Under the pieces are notes generated by a model, which was not told where the DNA came from, did not search any database, and saw only the letters and a program-made list of their open reading frames with translations. 6,869 nucleotides of DNA, from positions 1 to 6,869 of the forward strand of contig JALNZZ010000109.1 of NCBI GenBank assembly GCA_023229065.1. Direction: 5' to 3'. This stretch comes from Porticoccaceae bacterium. Lineage in GTDB: Bacteria > Pseudomonadota > Gammaproteobacteria > Pseudomonadales > Porticoccaceae. Both the position numbers and the translations under genes were made by a program. Shown in pieces: positions 1-5,685 of the stretch (position 1 is the stretch's first letter; every line of letters begins with the position of its first letter).

Positions 1-58
1 CGGGAGAGATCTGACACCTCGGTGGTAAAGATCCCTCCACTCCGGTCGGGATGACATA
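1..58 (-). repeat. Partial copy of the dispersed palindromic element, downstream of eno
   Basis: Read on the minus strand, bases 58-1 match 4128-4185 of the plus strand at 57 of 58 positions. The only difference is C at 15 (G on the minus strand) against A at 4171. One terminal 13-mer, GGTCGGGATGACA, is complete at 44-56. The other terminus lies beyond the window edge. The element begins about 15 bp past the eno stop codon, so it falls in the 3' untranslated part of the eno message if transcription continues. The single substitution changes a T-A pair in the small apical stem to T-G, which can still pair in eno-sense RNA. No reiterated 22-bp units are seen between 57 and 70. Whether it acts as a terminator, an mRNA stabiliser or an inert repeat cannot be told from sequence; no T-tract is visible. 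Confidence 0.9.
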
Positions 59-70
59 CAAGCCCTCAAA

Positions 71-1360
71 TCAGCGGCTAAACTCAGCGCGTCCGCGGTA
101 GGGGGCCAGCGCTCCCAACTCGGACTCGATCCGCAGCAGGCGGTTGTACTTGGCCACGCGGTCGGAGCGGCACAGGGAGCCGGTTTTGATCTGGCCAGCG
201 GCGGTGGCTACCGCCAGGTCGGCGATGGTGGTGTCCTCGGTCTCGCCAGAGCGGTGGGAGATCACTGCGGTGTAACCGGCGTTTTTCGCCATGGCGATGG
301 CGTCCAGGGTTTCCGACAGTGAGCCGATCTGGTTGAACTTGATCAGGATGGAGTTGGCGATCTTCTTGTCGATGCCCTCTTTGAGAATCCGGGTGTTGGT
401 GACAAACAAATCGTCGCCCACCAGCTGGCAGCGATCGCCCGCTTTGGCGGTGAGGTCGGCCCAGCCGTCCCAGTCGCTCTCGTCCATGCCGTCTTCCACC
501 GACAGGATCGGATAGCGATCCACCAGGGCGGTGAGGTAGTCGGCAAATTCGCTGGGGCTGAACACTTTGCCTTCACCCGCCAGGTCGTATTTACCGTTTT
601 TGTAAAACTCGGAAGCGGCGCAGTCCAGTGCCAGGGTGATGTCCTCGCCCAGTTTGTAACCGGCATTGGCGATGGCCTCGGCAATCACCTCGATCGCCGC
701 CTCGTTGGAGGGCAGGTTGGGGGCAAAGCCGCCCTCGTCGCCCACGGAGGTGGAAAGACCGCGCGCGGACAGCACTTTCTTCAGGTGGTGGAAAATTTCC
801 GCACCCTGGCGCAGAGCTTCGGCAAAGGTCGGTGCCTTGACCGGCTGAATCATAAACTCCTGAATATCCACATTGTTGTCGGCGTGCTCGCCGCCGTTGA
901 GGATATTCATCATCGGCACCGGCATGCTGTACTGGCCGGCAGTGCCATTGATATCGGCGATATGGGCGTAGAGGGGCACTTTTTTGGCGGCCGCTGCAGC
1001 TTTGGCAGCGGCGAGGGACACGGCGAGAATGGCGTTGGCACCGAGCACTGATTTATTGTCCGTGCCATCGGCCTCCAGCATCAGGCGGTCGAGGTTGCGC
1101 TGATCCGCTGCGTCCTTGCCGAGCAGCAGCCCGCGCACGGTGGTATTGATATTGCCGACCGCCTTGAGGACACCTTTGCCAAGATAGCGGGAGGCGTCGC
1201 CATCGCGCAGTTCCAGGGCTTCGCGGGAGCCGGTGGAGGCTCCCGAGGGCGCGCAGGCACTGCCCACTTCGCCGCTGTCGAGGACAACATCGGCATTAAC
1301 GGTGGGGTTGCCACGGGAGTCGAGGACTTCCCAGGCGCGGATGTCGACAATCTTGGTCAT
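71..1360 (-). CDS. eno: Enolase (phosphopyruvate hydratase)
   Basis: Cytoplasmic glycolytic enzyme converting 2-phosphoglycerate to phosphoenolpyruvate. It is also an RNA degradosome component in some gammaproteobacteria. The 429-residue product is of usual family length. It opens MTKIVDIRAWEVLDSRGNPT, has the mobile loop SGASTGSREALELRDGD near 39-55, GGEHADN with His159, Glu168 and the SVGDEGGFAP motif (Glu209). The Mg2+ ligands are Asp246, Glu289 and Asp316, and the signature LIKFNQIGSLSET carries catalytic Lys341. SHRSGETED follows at 368-376. The ATG at 1360-1358 is chosen because the family N-terminus starts there and GGAGAA (1371-1366) lies 5 bases upstream; the open frame extends further upstream, but only into the kdsA end. 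It is 26 bp after kdsA, probably cotranscribed with it. PEP made here is a substrate of KdsA. No defects seen. Confidence 0.98.
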   Translation of the reverse strand: MTKIVDIRAWEVLDSRGNPTVNADVVLDSGEVGSACAPSGASTGSREALELRDGDASRYLGKGVLKAVGNINTTVRGLLLGKDAADQRNLDRLMLEADGTDNKSVLGANAILAVSLAAAKAAAAAKKVPLYAHIADINGTAGQYSMPVPMMNILNGGEHADNNVDIQEFMIQPVKAPTFAEALRQGAEIFHHLKKVLSARGLSTSVGDEGGFAPNLPSNEAAIEVIAEAIANAGYKLGEDITLALDCAASEFYKNGKYDLAGEGKVFSPSEFADYLTALVDRYPILSVEDGMDESDWDGWADLTAKAGDRCQLVGDDLFVTNTRILKEGIDKKIANSILIKFNQIGSLSETLDAIAMAKNAGYTAVISHRSGETEDTTIADLAVATAAGQIKTGSLCRSDRVAKYNRLLRIESELGALAPYRGRAEFSR

Positions 1361-1386
1361 TGAGGTTCTCCGGTTGGTGCGGACTA

Positions 1387-2235
1387 TCAGTGAGTATCCA
1401 GCGCGGGCAGGCTTTTCACCAGGTCGTCCACGGCTTTCATCTGTTGCAGGAAGGGTTTGAGCTTGTCGAGGGCGAGGGCACTGGGGCCATCGCATAGAGC
1501 CCGGTCAGGGTCGGGGTGGGCTTCGAGGAACAAGCCGGCCAGGCCGGTAGCAAGACCGGCGCGAGCCAGCTCTGCCACCTGGCCGCGGCGACCGCCTGAG
1601 GCCGCCCCCATGGGGTCGCGGAATTGCAGGGCATGGGTGACATCAAAAATCAGCGGCAGGCCGCCGGTGACTTTTTTCATGGTGCCAAAACCGAGCATAT
1701 CCACCACCAGGTTGTCGTAGCCAAAGCAGCTGCCGCGCTCGCACAGCAACAGCTGGTCGTTGCCGCACTCGCGAAACTTTTCGCTGAGGTGGACTACCTG
1801 GCTGGGGCTCATAAACTGGGGTTTTTTGATATTGATAACAGCGCCAGTAGCCGCCATGGCGGTCACCAGATCGGTCTGGCGCGCTAAAAAAGCGGGCAGC
1901 TGGATAACGTCGCACACTTCCGCCACCGGCGCAGCCTGCCAGGGCTCGTGCACATCGGTAATCACGGCGACGCCAAAGGTCTGCTTCACCTCTTCAAAGA
2001 TGCGCATGCCCTCCTCCAGTCCCGGCCCCCGATAGGAGTGGATGGAGGAGCGATTGGCCTTGTCGAAGGAAGCCTTGAAAACGTAGGGAATGCCCAGCTC
2101 GGCAGTCACCTTCACATAGTGCTCTGCTACCCGCAGCGCCAGCTCCCGGGACTCCAGCACATTCATACCACCAAACAGCACAAAGGGCCGGTCGTTGGCA
2201 ACCGGGATATCCCTAACCCGTACGGTCACTGCCAT
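1387..2235 (-). CDS. kdsA: 3-deoxy-8-phosphooctulonate (KDO-8-P) synthase
   Basis: Condenses phosphoenolpyruvate with D-arabinose-5-phosphate to KDO-8-phosphate, a precursor of the inner-core sugar of lipopolysaccharide; cytoplasmic TIM-barrel enzyme. The 282-residue product is near the E. coli length of 284. Visible family motifs are FGGMNVLESRELAL (about 21-34), FKASFDKANRSSIHSYRGPG (53-72), DVIQLPAFLARQTDL (109-123), INIKKPQFMSP (134-144), LLCERGSCFGYDNLVVDM (163-180) and FDVTHALQ (197-204). Asn25 stands where metal-dependent family members carry Cys, so this should be the metal-independent class. The ATG directly follows the pyrG TAA; GAAGGTG (2250-2244), inside the last pyrG codons, can serve as ribosome binding site, so translation is probably coupled. 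The gene ends in tandem stops TGA-TAG (1389-1384). Confidence 0.97.
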   Translation of the reverse strand: MAVTVRVRDIPVANDRPFVLFGGMNVLESRELALRVAEHYVKVTAELGIPYVFKASFDKANRSSIHSYRGPGLEEGMRIFEEVKQTFGVAVITDVHEPWQAAPVAEVCDVIQLPAFLARQTDLVTAMAATGAVINIKKPQFMSPSQVVHLSEKFRECGNDQLLLCERGSCFGYDNLVVDMLGFGTMKKVTGGLPLIFDVTHALQFRDPMGAASGGRRGQVAELARAGLATGLAGLFLEAHPDPDRALCDGPSALALDKLKPFLQQMKAVDDLVKSLPALDTH

Positions 2236-3888
2236 TTAGTGCACACCTTCGGGGTGCTCAGCCGCATAATCCAGGGCGGCATTGATAAAGCCCAGGAACA
2301 GGGGATGGGAGTCCCGCGGCGTGGAATTAAACTCGGGGTGGTACTGACAGGCAAAGAACCAGGGATGGCTCGGCAGCTCGATGGTTTCCACCAGGTGATT
2401 GTCCTCGGACCAACCGCCCACCCGCAGCCCCGCCGCCTGGAGTTGCGCCACATAATGATCGTTCACCTCGTAGCGGTGACGGTGGCGCTCCTTGATGGTG
2501 TCAGTGCCATAGATCTCGTAGGCCCGCGAGTTGGGCTCCAGCGTCGCCATCTGGGCACCGAGGCGCATGGTGCCGCCGAGGTCGGAGTCTTCGCTGCGGC
2601 GCTCGACGTTGCCGCTCTCGTCGACCCACTCGGTGATCAGGGCCACCACCGGGTGCAGTGTCTCTTTTCTGAACTCAGTGCTGTTGGCGCCGTCAAGCCC
2701 GACCACATTGCGGGCAAACTCGATAACGGCCACCTGCATTCCCAGGCAGATGCCCAGGTAGGGAACATTGTTTTCGCGCGCAAACTGGACCGCGCGAATC
2801 TTGCCTTCGACGCCGCGCTCACCAAAACCACCGGGTACCAGAATGGCGTGGCAGCCGCTGAGCAGACTCAGGCTCTGCTCGTCCTGCAACTCTTCGGAGT
2901 CCAGGTGGCGAATATTCACCCGGGTGCGGGTGTGAATACCGGCGTGCTCCAGCGACTCGTTGAGCGACTTGTAGGCATCCAGTAACTCCATGTACTTGCC
3001 CACCATGGCGACGGTGATTTCCTTTTCCGGATTCAGTTTGTTTTCTGCCACCCACTCCCACTGGCTGAGGTCGGCGGGGGGACAGTCGAGGTGAAAGCGC
3101 TCCACCACGAACTGATCGAGACCCCACTCCCGCAGGTGCTGGGGAATGCGATAGATGGTATCGGCGTCCATCAGAGGCACCACGGCGCGCTCTTCAACAC
3201 TGGTGAACAGCGCGATCTTGCGGCGCTGGCCGAGGTCGATCTCCACCTCGGAGCGGCACAGCAGAACATCGGGCTGCAAGCCAATGGAGCGCAACTCCTT
3301 GACGGAGTGCTGGGTGGGCTTGGTCTTGGTTTCGCCAGCGGTGGCGATATAGGGCACCAGGGTAAGATGGATCAACAGGGCGCGATTGGAACCCAGCTCC
3401 ATCTTGAGCTGGCGAATCGCCTCTAAAAAGGGCTGGGATTCGATGTCGCCCACGGTGCCGCCGATTTCCACCAGCGCAATATCGGCGCTGTCAGCGCTTC
3501 CGCCCTGCAGGATGCGGCGCTTGATCTCGTCGGTGACATGGGGGATCACCTGCACTGTGCCACCCAGGTAGTCACCGCGGCGCTCGCGACGCAGAATGGT
3601 TTCGTACACCTGGCCGCTGGTGAAGTTGTTGGCTTTGGTCATTTTGGAGCGCAGGAAGCGCTCGTAATGGCCGAGATCGAGGTCGGTTTCGGCGCCATCC
3701 TCGGTCACAAATACCTCACCGTGCTGGAAGGGACTCATGGTGCCCGGGTCCAGGTTGAGGTAAGGGTCGAGCTTGAGCGCGGTGACCTTGAGCCCGCGAG
3801 CCTCGAGTACGGCACCCAGGGACGCGGCGGCAATACCCTTGCCCAGGGAAGAAACCACGCCACCAGTAATAAAAATAAAACGTGTCAT
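2236..3888 (-). CDS. pyrG: CTP synthase (glutamine-hydrolysing)
   Basis: Makes CTP from UTP, ATP and glutamine, the last step of de novo pyrimidine nucleotide synthesis; cytoplasmic. The 550-residue product compares with about 545 in E. coli. The N-terminal synthetase domain opens MTRFIFITGGVVSSLGKGIA with its P-loop, followed by LDPYLNLDPGTMSPFQHGEV and FVTEDGAETDLDLGHYERF. It contains EIGGTVGDIES (141-151) and GETKTKPTQHSVKELR (185-200). The C-terminal class I glutamine amidotransferase domain (from about 290) has the oxyanion region PGGFGERG (352-359), nucleophile Cys381 in GICLGMQ, and His517/Glu519 in YHPEF. The start matches the conserved N-terminus; a modest AGGG lies 6 bases upstream of the ATG. 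A candidate promoter at 4023-3995 makes pyrG the likely first gene of a pyrG-kdsA-eno unit. The stop TAA abuts the kdsA ATG. Intact. Confidence 0.98.
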   Translation of the reverse strand: MTRFIFITGGVVSSLGKGIAAASLGAVLEARGLKVTALKLDPYLNLDPGTMSPFQHGEVFVTEDGAETDLDLGHYERFLRSKMTKANNFTSGQVYETILRRERRGDYLGGTVQVIPHVTDEIKRRILQGGSADSADIALVEIGGTVGDIESQPFLEAIRQLKMELGSNRALLIHLTLVPYIATAGETKTKPTQHSVKELRSIGLQPDVLLCRSEVEIDLGQRRKIALFTSVEERAVVPLMDADTIYRIPQHLREWGLDQFVVERFHLDCPPADLSQWEWVAENKLNPEKEITVAMVGKYMELLDAYKSLNESLEHAGIHTRTRVNIRHLDSEELQDEQSLSLLSGCHAILVPGGFGERGVEGKIRAVQFARENNVPYLGICLGMQVAVIEFARNVVGLDGANSTEFRKETLHPVVALITEWVDESGNVERRSEDSDLGGTMRLGAQMATLEPNSRAYEIYGTDTIKERHRHRYEVNDHYVAQLQAAGLRVGGWSEDNHLVETIELPSHPWFFACQYHPEFNSTPRDSHPLFLGFINAALDYAAEHPEGVH

Positions 3889-3994
3889 CGAGACCCTACA
3901 AACGTGTGCTGGCTATTGGGAAGTCTGTGCCAGAAAGCGGGCAAACCGGGCGGGAGAAAATAGTCGGCCGCCACCTTCCAGGAGATGGGGTGCC
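3889..3994 (-). other. Putative pyrG 5' leader
   Basis: About 100 bases between the candidate pyrG promoter and the ATG, G+C-rich, with no open frame that resembles a protein. A possible weak stem CTGGC/GCCAG (3909-3913 with 3929-3933, loop of 15) is the only structure noticed. I see no attenuator with a T-tract and no recognisable riboswitch. The assignment as a leader depends on the promoter call and is an inference. Confidence 0.35.
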
Positions 3995-4023
3995 AGACTA
4001 CCAGAAACGCCCCTTTGGCTCAA
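3995..4023 (-). promoter_or_regulatory. Candidate sigma70 promoter for pyrG-kdsA-eno
   Basis: On the minus strand TTGAGC (4023-4018, four of six consensus bases) is followed after 17 bp by TAGTCT (4000-3995). The -10 hexamer keeps the first T, the A and the last T, and is preceded by TGG, an extended -10 feature. It lies between the repeat array and pyrG, so pyrG expression need not depend on reading through the array from tilS. This is pattern matching only; no start site is known. Confidence 0.4.
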
Positions 4024-4059
4024 TTGCTCTGATGGTAAAGGAGCGTGCTTTCTCTAGTC

Positions 4060-4266
4060 TGTCATCCCGGCCACTTCATCTGTCATCTCGCCCAACCTTT
4101 CTACATTTGTCATCCCGACCGGAGTGTTATGTCATCCCGACCGGAGTGGAGGGATCTTTACCACCGAGGTATCAGATCTCTCCCGTTGGTCGAGATGACA
4201 AAGGGCGCGGGTCTAGATGACAACAATCGCAGATCGATATGACAAAGGATGCTAGTCGGAATGACA
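4060..4266. repeat. Nested 4+4 inverted/tandem repeat array between tilS and pyrG
   Basis: Four left-type 13-mers (consensus TGTCATCCCGACC) start at 4060, 4081, 4108 and 4130. Four right-type 13-mers (consensus GGTCGAGATGACA, its reverse complement with one change) start at 4188, 4210, 4232 and 4254. Right-side spacing is exactly 22, 22, 22; left-side spacing is 21, 27, 22. The pairs share nearly one centre (about 4163-4165), so the whole 207 bp is an imperfect nested palindrome. Right-side units are 13-mer plus 9-bp spacer, three of the four spacers beginning AAGG. A degenerate fifth right-type copy, GGTCTAAGACA, may lie at 4272-4282. No protein-coding content is credible here. The array sits in the tilS 3' region, beginning about 24 bp past the tilS stop. 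It could be an extruding hairpin, a set of protein sites, or a decayed mobile element. Confidence 0.9.
4130..4200 (+). repeat. 71-bp palindromic core element with 13-bp terminal inverted repeats
   Basis: Terminal repeats TGTCATCCCGACC (4130-4142) and GGTCGAGATGACA (4188-4200) pair at 12 of 13 positions. Inside them GGAGGGATCT (4148-4157) pairs with AGATCTCTCC (4174-4183), with one G-T. At the tip TACC (4159-4162) pairs with GGTA (4168-4171) around the five-base loop ACCGA. Only a short internal loop (4143-4147 with 4184-4187) interrupts the hairpin. The 58 bases 4128-4185 recur inverted at 58-1. The GTCAT(C/T)CCCG type of terminus resembles small palindromic repeats known from several proteobacteria (for example Neisseria and Rickettsia families), recalled from general knowledge rather than by search. 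It is too short to encode a transposase. Confidence 0.9.
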
Positions 4267-4290
4267 AAGGAGGTCTAAGACAACGGATCT

Positions 4291-5640
4291 CTAAACAGGC
4301 TCTGTTCTCCACACCAGCCCCATTCCCTCGCCTTCTTCTGCAAACCCTTCACACACAAACAAGTCCCCGACTGCTGCCAGCTCGCCGTCGACAAAAATCA
4401 GCGGCACCCGATCTCGCAGCCAGGGCTCCAGGCCTTGCTCCTGGAGCAGTTTTTTCAGAGGCCGGGAGCCTGCTCGGCCCACGGGCTTGCAGCGCTCACC
4501 TCCCTGCCGAAAGCGCACCTCCAATTCACCACTGGCGGGTAACCGCAAGCCACCGATTGTGGTCCTCGCCGTGAGGGAGAAGTTGCCGGGCAGTGCCAGC
4601 GGTGTGTCGGGGTGCCAGCGCAGGAGGGCATTTTGCGCGACTGGCGGTAGATGGCCTGGTAGCAGAAATAGACGGCCACTGTAGCGGCGGAACTCTCCAC
4701 CACGCACTTCTCCCTGCGGCTCTGCCTCACCAAAACGCACCAGCGGCGCGGCGTCGTCGCGGGCTGGCAGCAGGTCGTTGCACACTGTTGTCAGCAAGCG
4801 GTGGCCCGGGGTCGGCAGGCCGCGCAGGGCCAGCCAGGTGCGTAGAAGGTTGGTGCGGCGCGAGGGCGACAGGGCTTCCAGCTCGGCTACCGGCAGGCTC
4901 CAGCCGAGGCGCTCGGTGCGCTCGCCGAGGCGCTGCAGGTCTTCCTCCCCTACTTCGCGAAGCAGTTGGTCGCTAGCGCCGCAATCGTGGGCGCTGCGCA
5001 GAATGCGGCGGTGAAGATCCGGCCAGCGCTGGACGAGCGGGGGCAGCACCTCAAGGCGCAGAAAATTGCGGTCGAAGTCTGTCCCGGCATTGGACTCGTC
5101 TTCAATCCAGGTCAGCCCCTCGGCGCTGGCCCAGGCCTGCAGCTCGTCGCGCCCCACTGTCAACAGAGGGCGCAGCAACTCACCCTGCCCCAGTGGGCGC
5201 CTCACCGGCATGCCCGCCAGGCCGCGGGGGCCAGAGCCCCGCAATAACCGAAACAGCACGGTTTCCACCTGGTCGTCACGATGGTGAGCCAGCAGCAGCA
5301 AACCGCCCTTGCCCAGGTACTTGGTAAAGGCGCGATAGCGCTGCTCCCGAGCTGCTTCTTCCAGCCCCTTGCCAGCGACAGTCACCGTCACTTTTTCGAC
5401 CTGGAGCGCAACGCCGAGGGACTGGCACACCTGCTCGCAGTGCGCCTGCCAGGTAGCAGCGTTGGGCGACAGCCCGTGATTGACGTAGATGGCGCGGAGC
5501 TTCTGGGAAGGCAACAAGCGGCATAGAGCGTGCAGCAACACGGTGGAGTCCAGACCGCCGCTGAAGCCCACCAGCAAAGAAGGCGCGCGGGTTAACGTCG
5601 GCAGCCAGGGGGCCAGGGTTTGCTCGTCAAAGGGTGACAT
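4291..5640 (-). CDS. tilS: tRNA(Ile)-lysidine synthetase
   Basis: Uses ATP and lysine to convert cytidine-34 of the CAU-anticodon tRNA-Ile to lysidine, changing both decoding (AUG to AUA) and charging (Met to Ile); cytoplasmic and normally essential. The 449-residue product is slightly longer than the E. coli protein of about 432. The PP-loop ATPase motif SGGLDSTVLLH is at 27-37, YVNHGLSPNA at 52-61, the HHRDDQVET motif at 119-127, RGSGPRGLAGM at 134-144, and WIEDESN...DRNFLR at 178-195. The C-terminal domain has RFRQGGERCKPVGRAGSRPLKK (376-397) and EPWLRDRVPL (405-414). The ATG at 5640 fits the family start, but no good Shine-Dalgarno precedes it. It lies 45 bp after accA and is probably cotranscribed with it. 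It ends in TAG, after which the transcript would run into the repeat array. No frame defect seen. Confidence 0.95.
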   Translation of the reverse strand: MSPFDEQTLAPWLPTLTRAPSLLVGFSGGLDSTVLLHALCRLLPSQKLRAIYVNHGLSPNAATWQAHCEQVCQSLGVALQVEKVTVTVAGKGLEEAAREQRYRAFTKYLGKGGLLLLAHHRDDQVETVLFRLLRGSGPRGLAGMPVRRPLGQGELLRPLLTVGRDELQAWASAEGLTWIEDESNAGTDFDRNFLRLEVLPPLVQRWPDLHRRILRSAHDCGASDQLLREVGEEDLQRLGERTERLGWSLPVAELEALSPSRRTNLLRTWLALRGLPTPGHRLLTTVCNDLLPARDDAAPLVRFGEAEPQGEVRGGEFRRYSGRLFLLPGHLPPVAQNALLRWHPDTPLALPGNFSLTARTTIGGLRLPASGELEVRFRQGGERCKPVGRAGSRPLKKLLQEQGLEPWLRDRVPLIFVDGELAAVGDLFVCEGFAEEGEGMGLVWRTEPV

Positions 5641-5646
5641 AAAGGC

Positions 5647-5663
5647 AAGGCCCGGCGCGCCTT
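5647..5663 (-). other. Small hairpin just upstream of the tilS start
   Basis: AAGGC (5663-5659 on the minus strand) can pair with GCCTT (5651-5647) around a 7-base loop. The stem ends 6 bases before the tilS ATG, in a stretch lacking a clear ribosome binding site. It could reduce tilS initiation or mark an accA/tilS processing point. With only five pairs it may be chance in G+C-rich DNA. Confidence 0.25.
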
Positions 5664-5685
5664 ACAGCCACGGCACGCCAATACC

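Noticed and set aside
1361..1495. N-terminal extension of enolase by 45 residues
   Set aside because: The extension is the kdsA 3' end in another frame; the conserved enolase N-terminus and a good ribosome site place the start at 1360.
1948..2985. Long plus-strand open frame of 345 codons opposite pyrG and part of kdsA
   Set aside because: It lies fully antisense to clear, motif-complete pyrG, is a by-product of G+C-rich codon use, and its translation resembles no family.
3882..4242. Plus-strand open frames crossing the repeat array, with recurring CHPD/SSRPEW-like peptides
   Set aside because: These are the repeat 13-mers read in frame; such peptides are typical spurious predictions over GTCATCCCG-type repeats.
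4060..4266. Insertion sequence or integron attachment site with associated gene
   Set aside because: No transposase, integrase or resolvase is encoded in the window and no convincing target duplication flanks the array (CTAGTC at 4054 and 4252 is not at matching boundaries).
4060..4266. Rho-independent terminator for tilS
   Set aside because: The hairpin potential is large, but no T-tract follows the stem on the minus strand, so intrinsic termination is not supported.
4188..4275. The 22-bp ladder as a CRISPR array
   Set aside because: Repeats of 13 bp with 9-bp partly conserved spacers, mirrored on the other side of a hairpin, and no cas genes: not CRISPR architecture.
4291..4976. Several open frames of 65-127 codons on both strands inside tilS
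   Set aside because: All are out-of-frame shadows of a complete TilS with its PP-loop and C-terminal domain intact.
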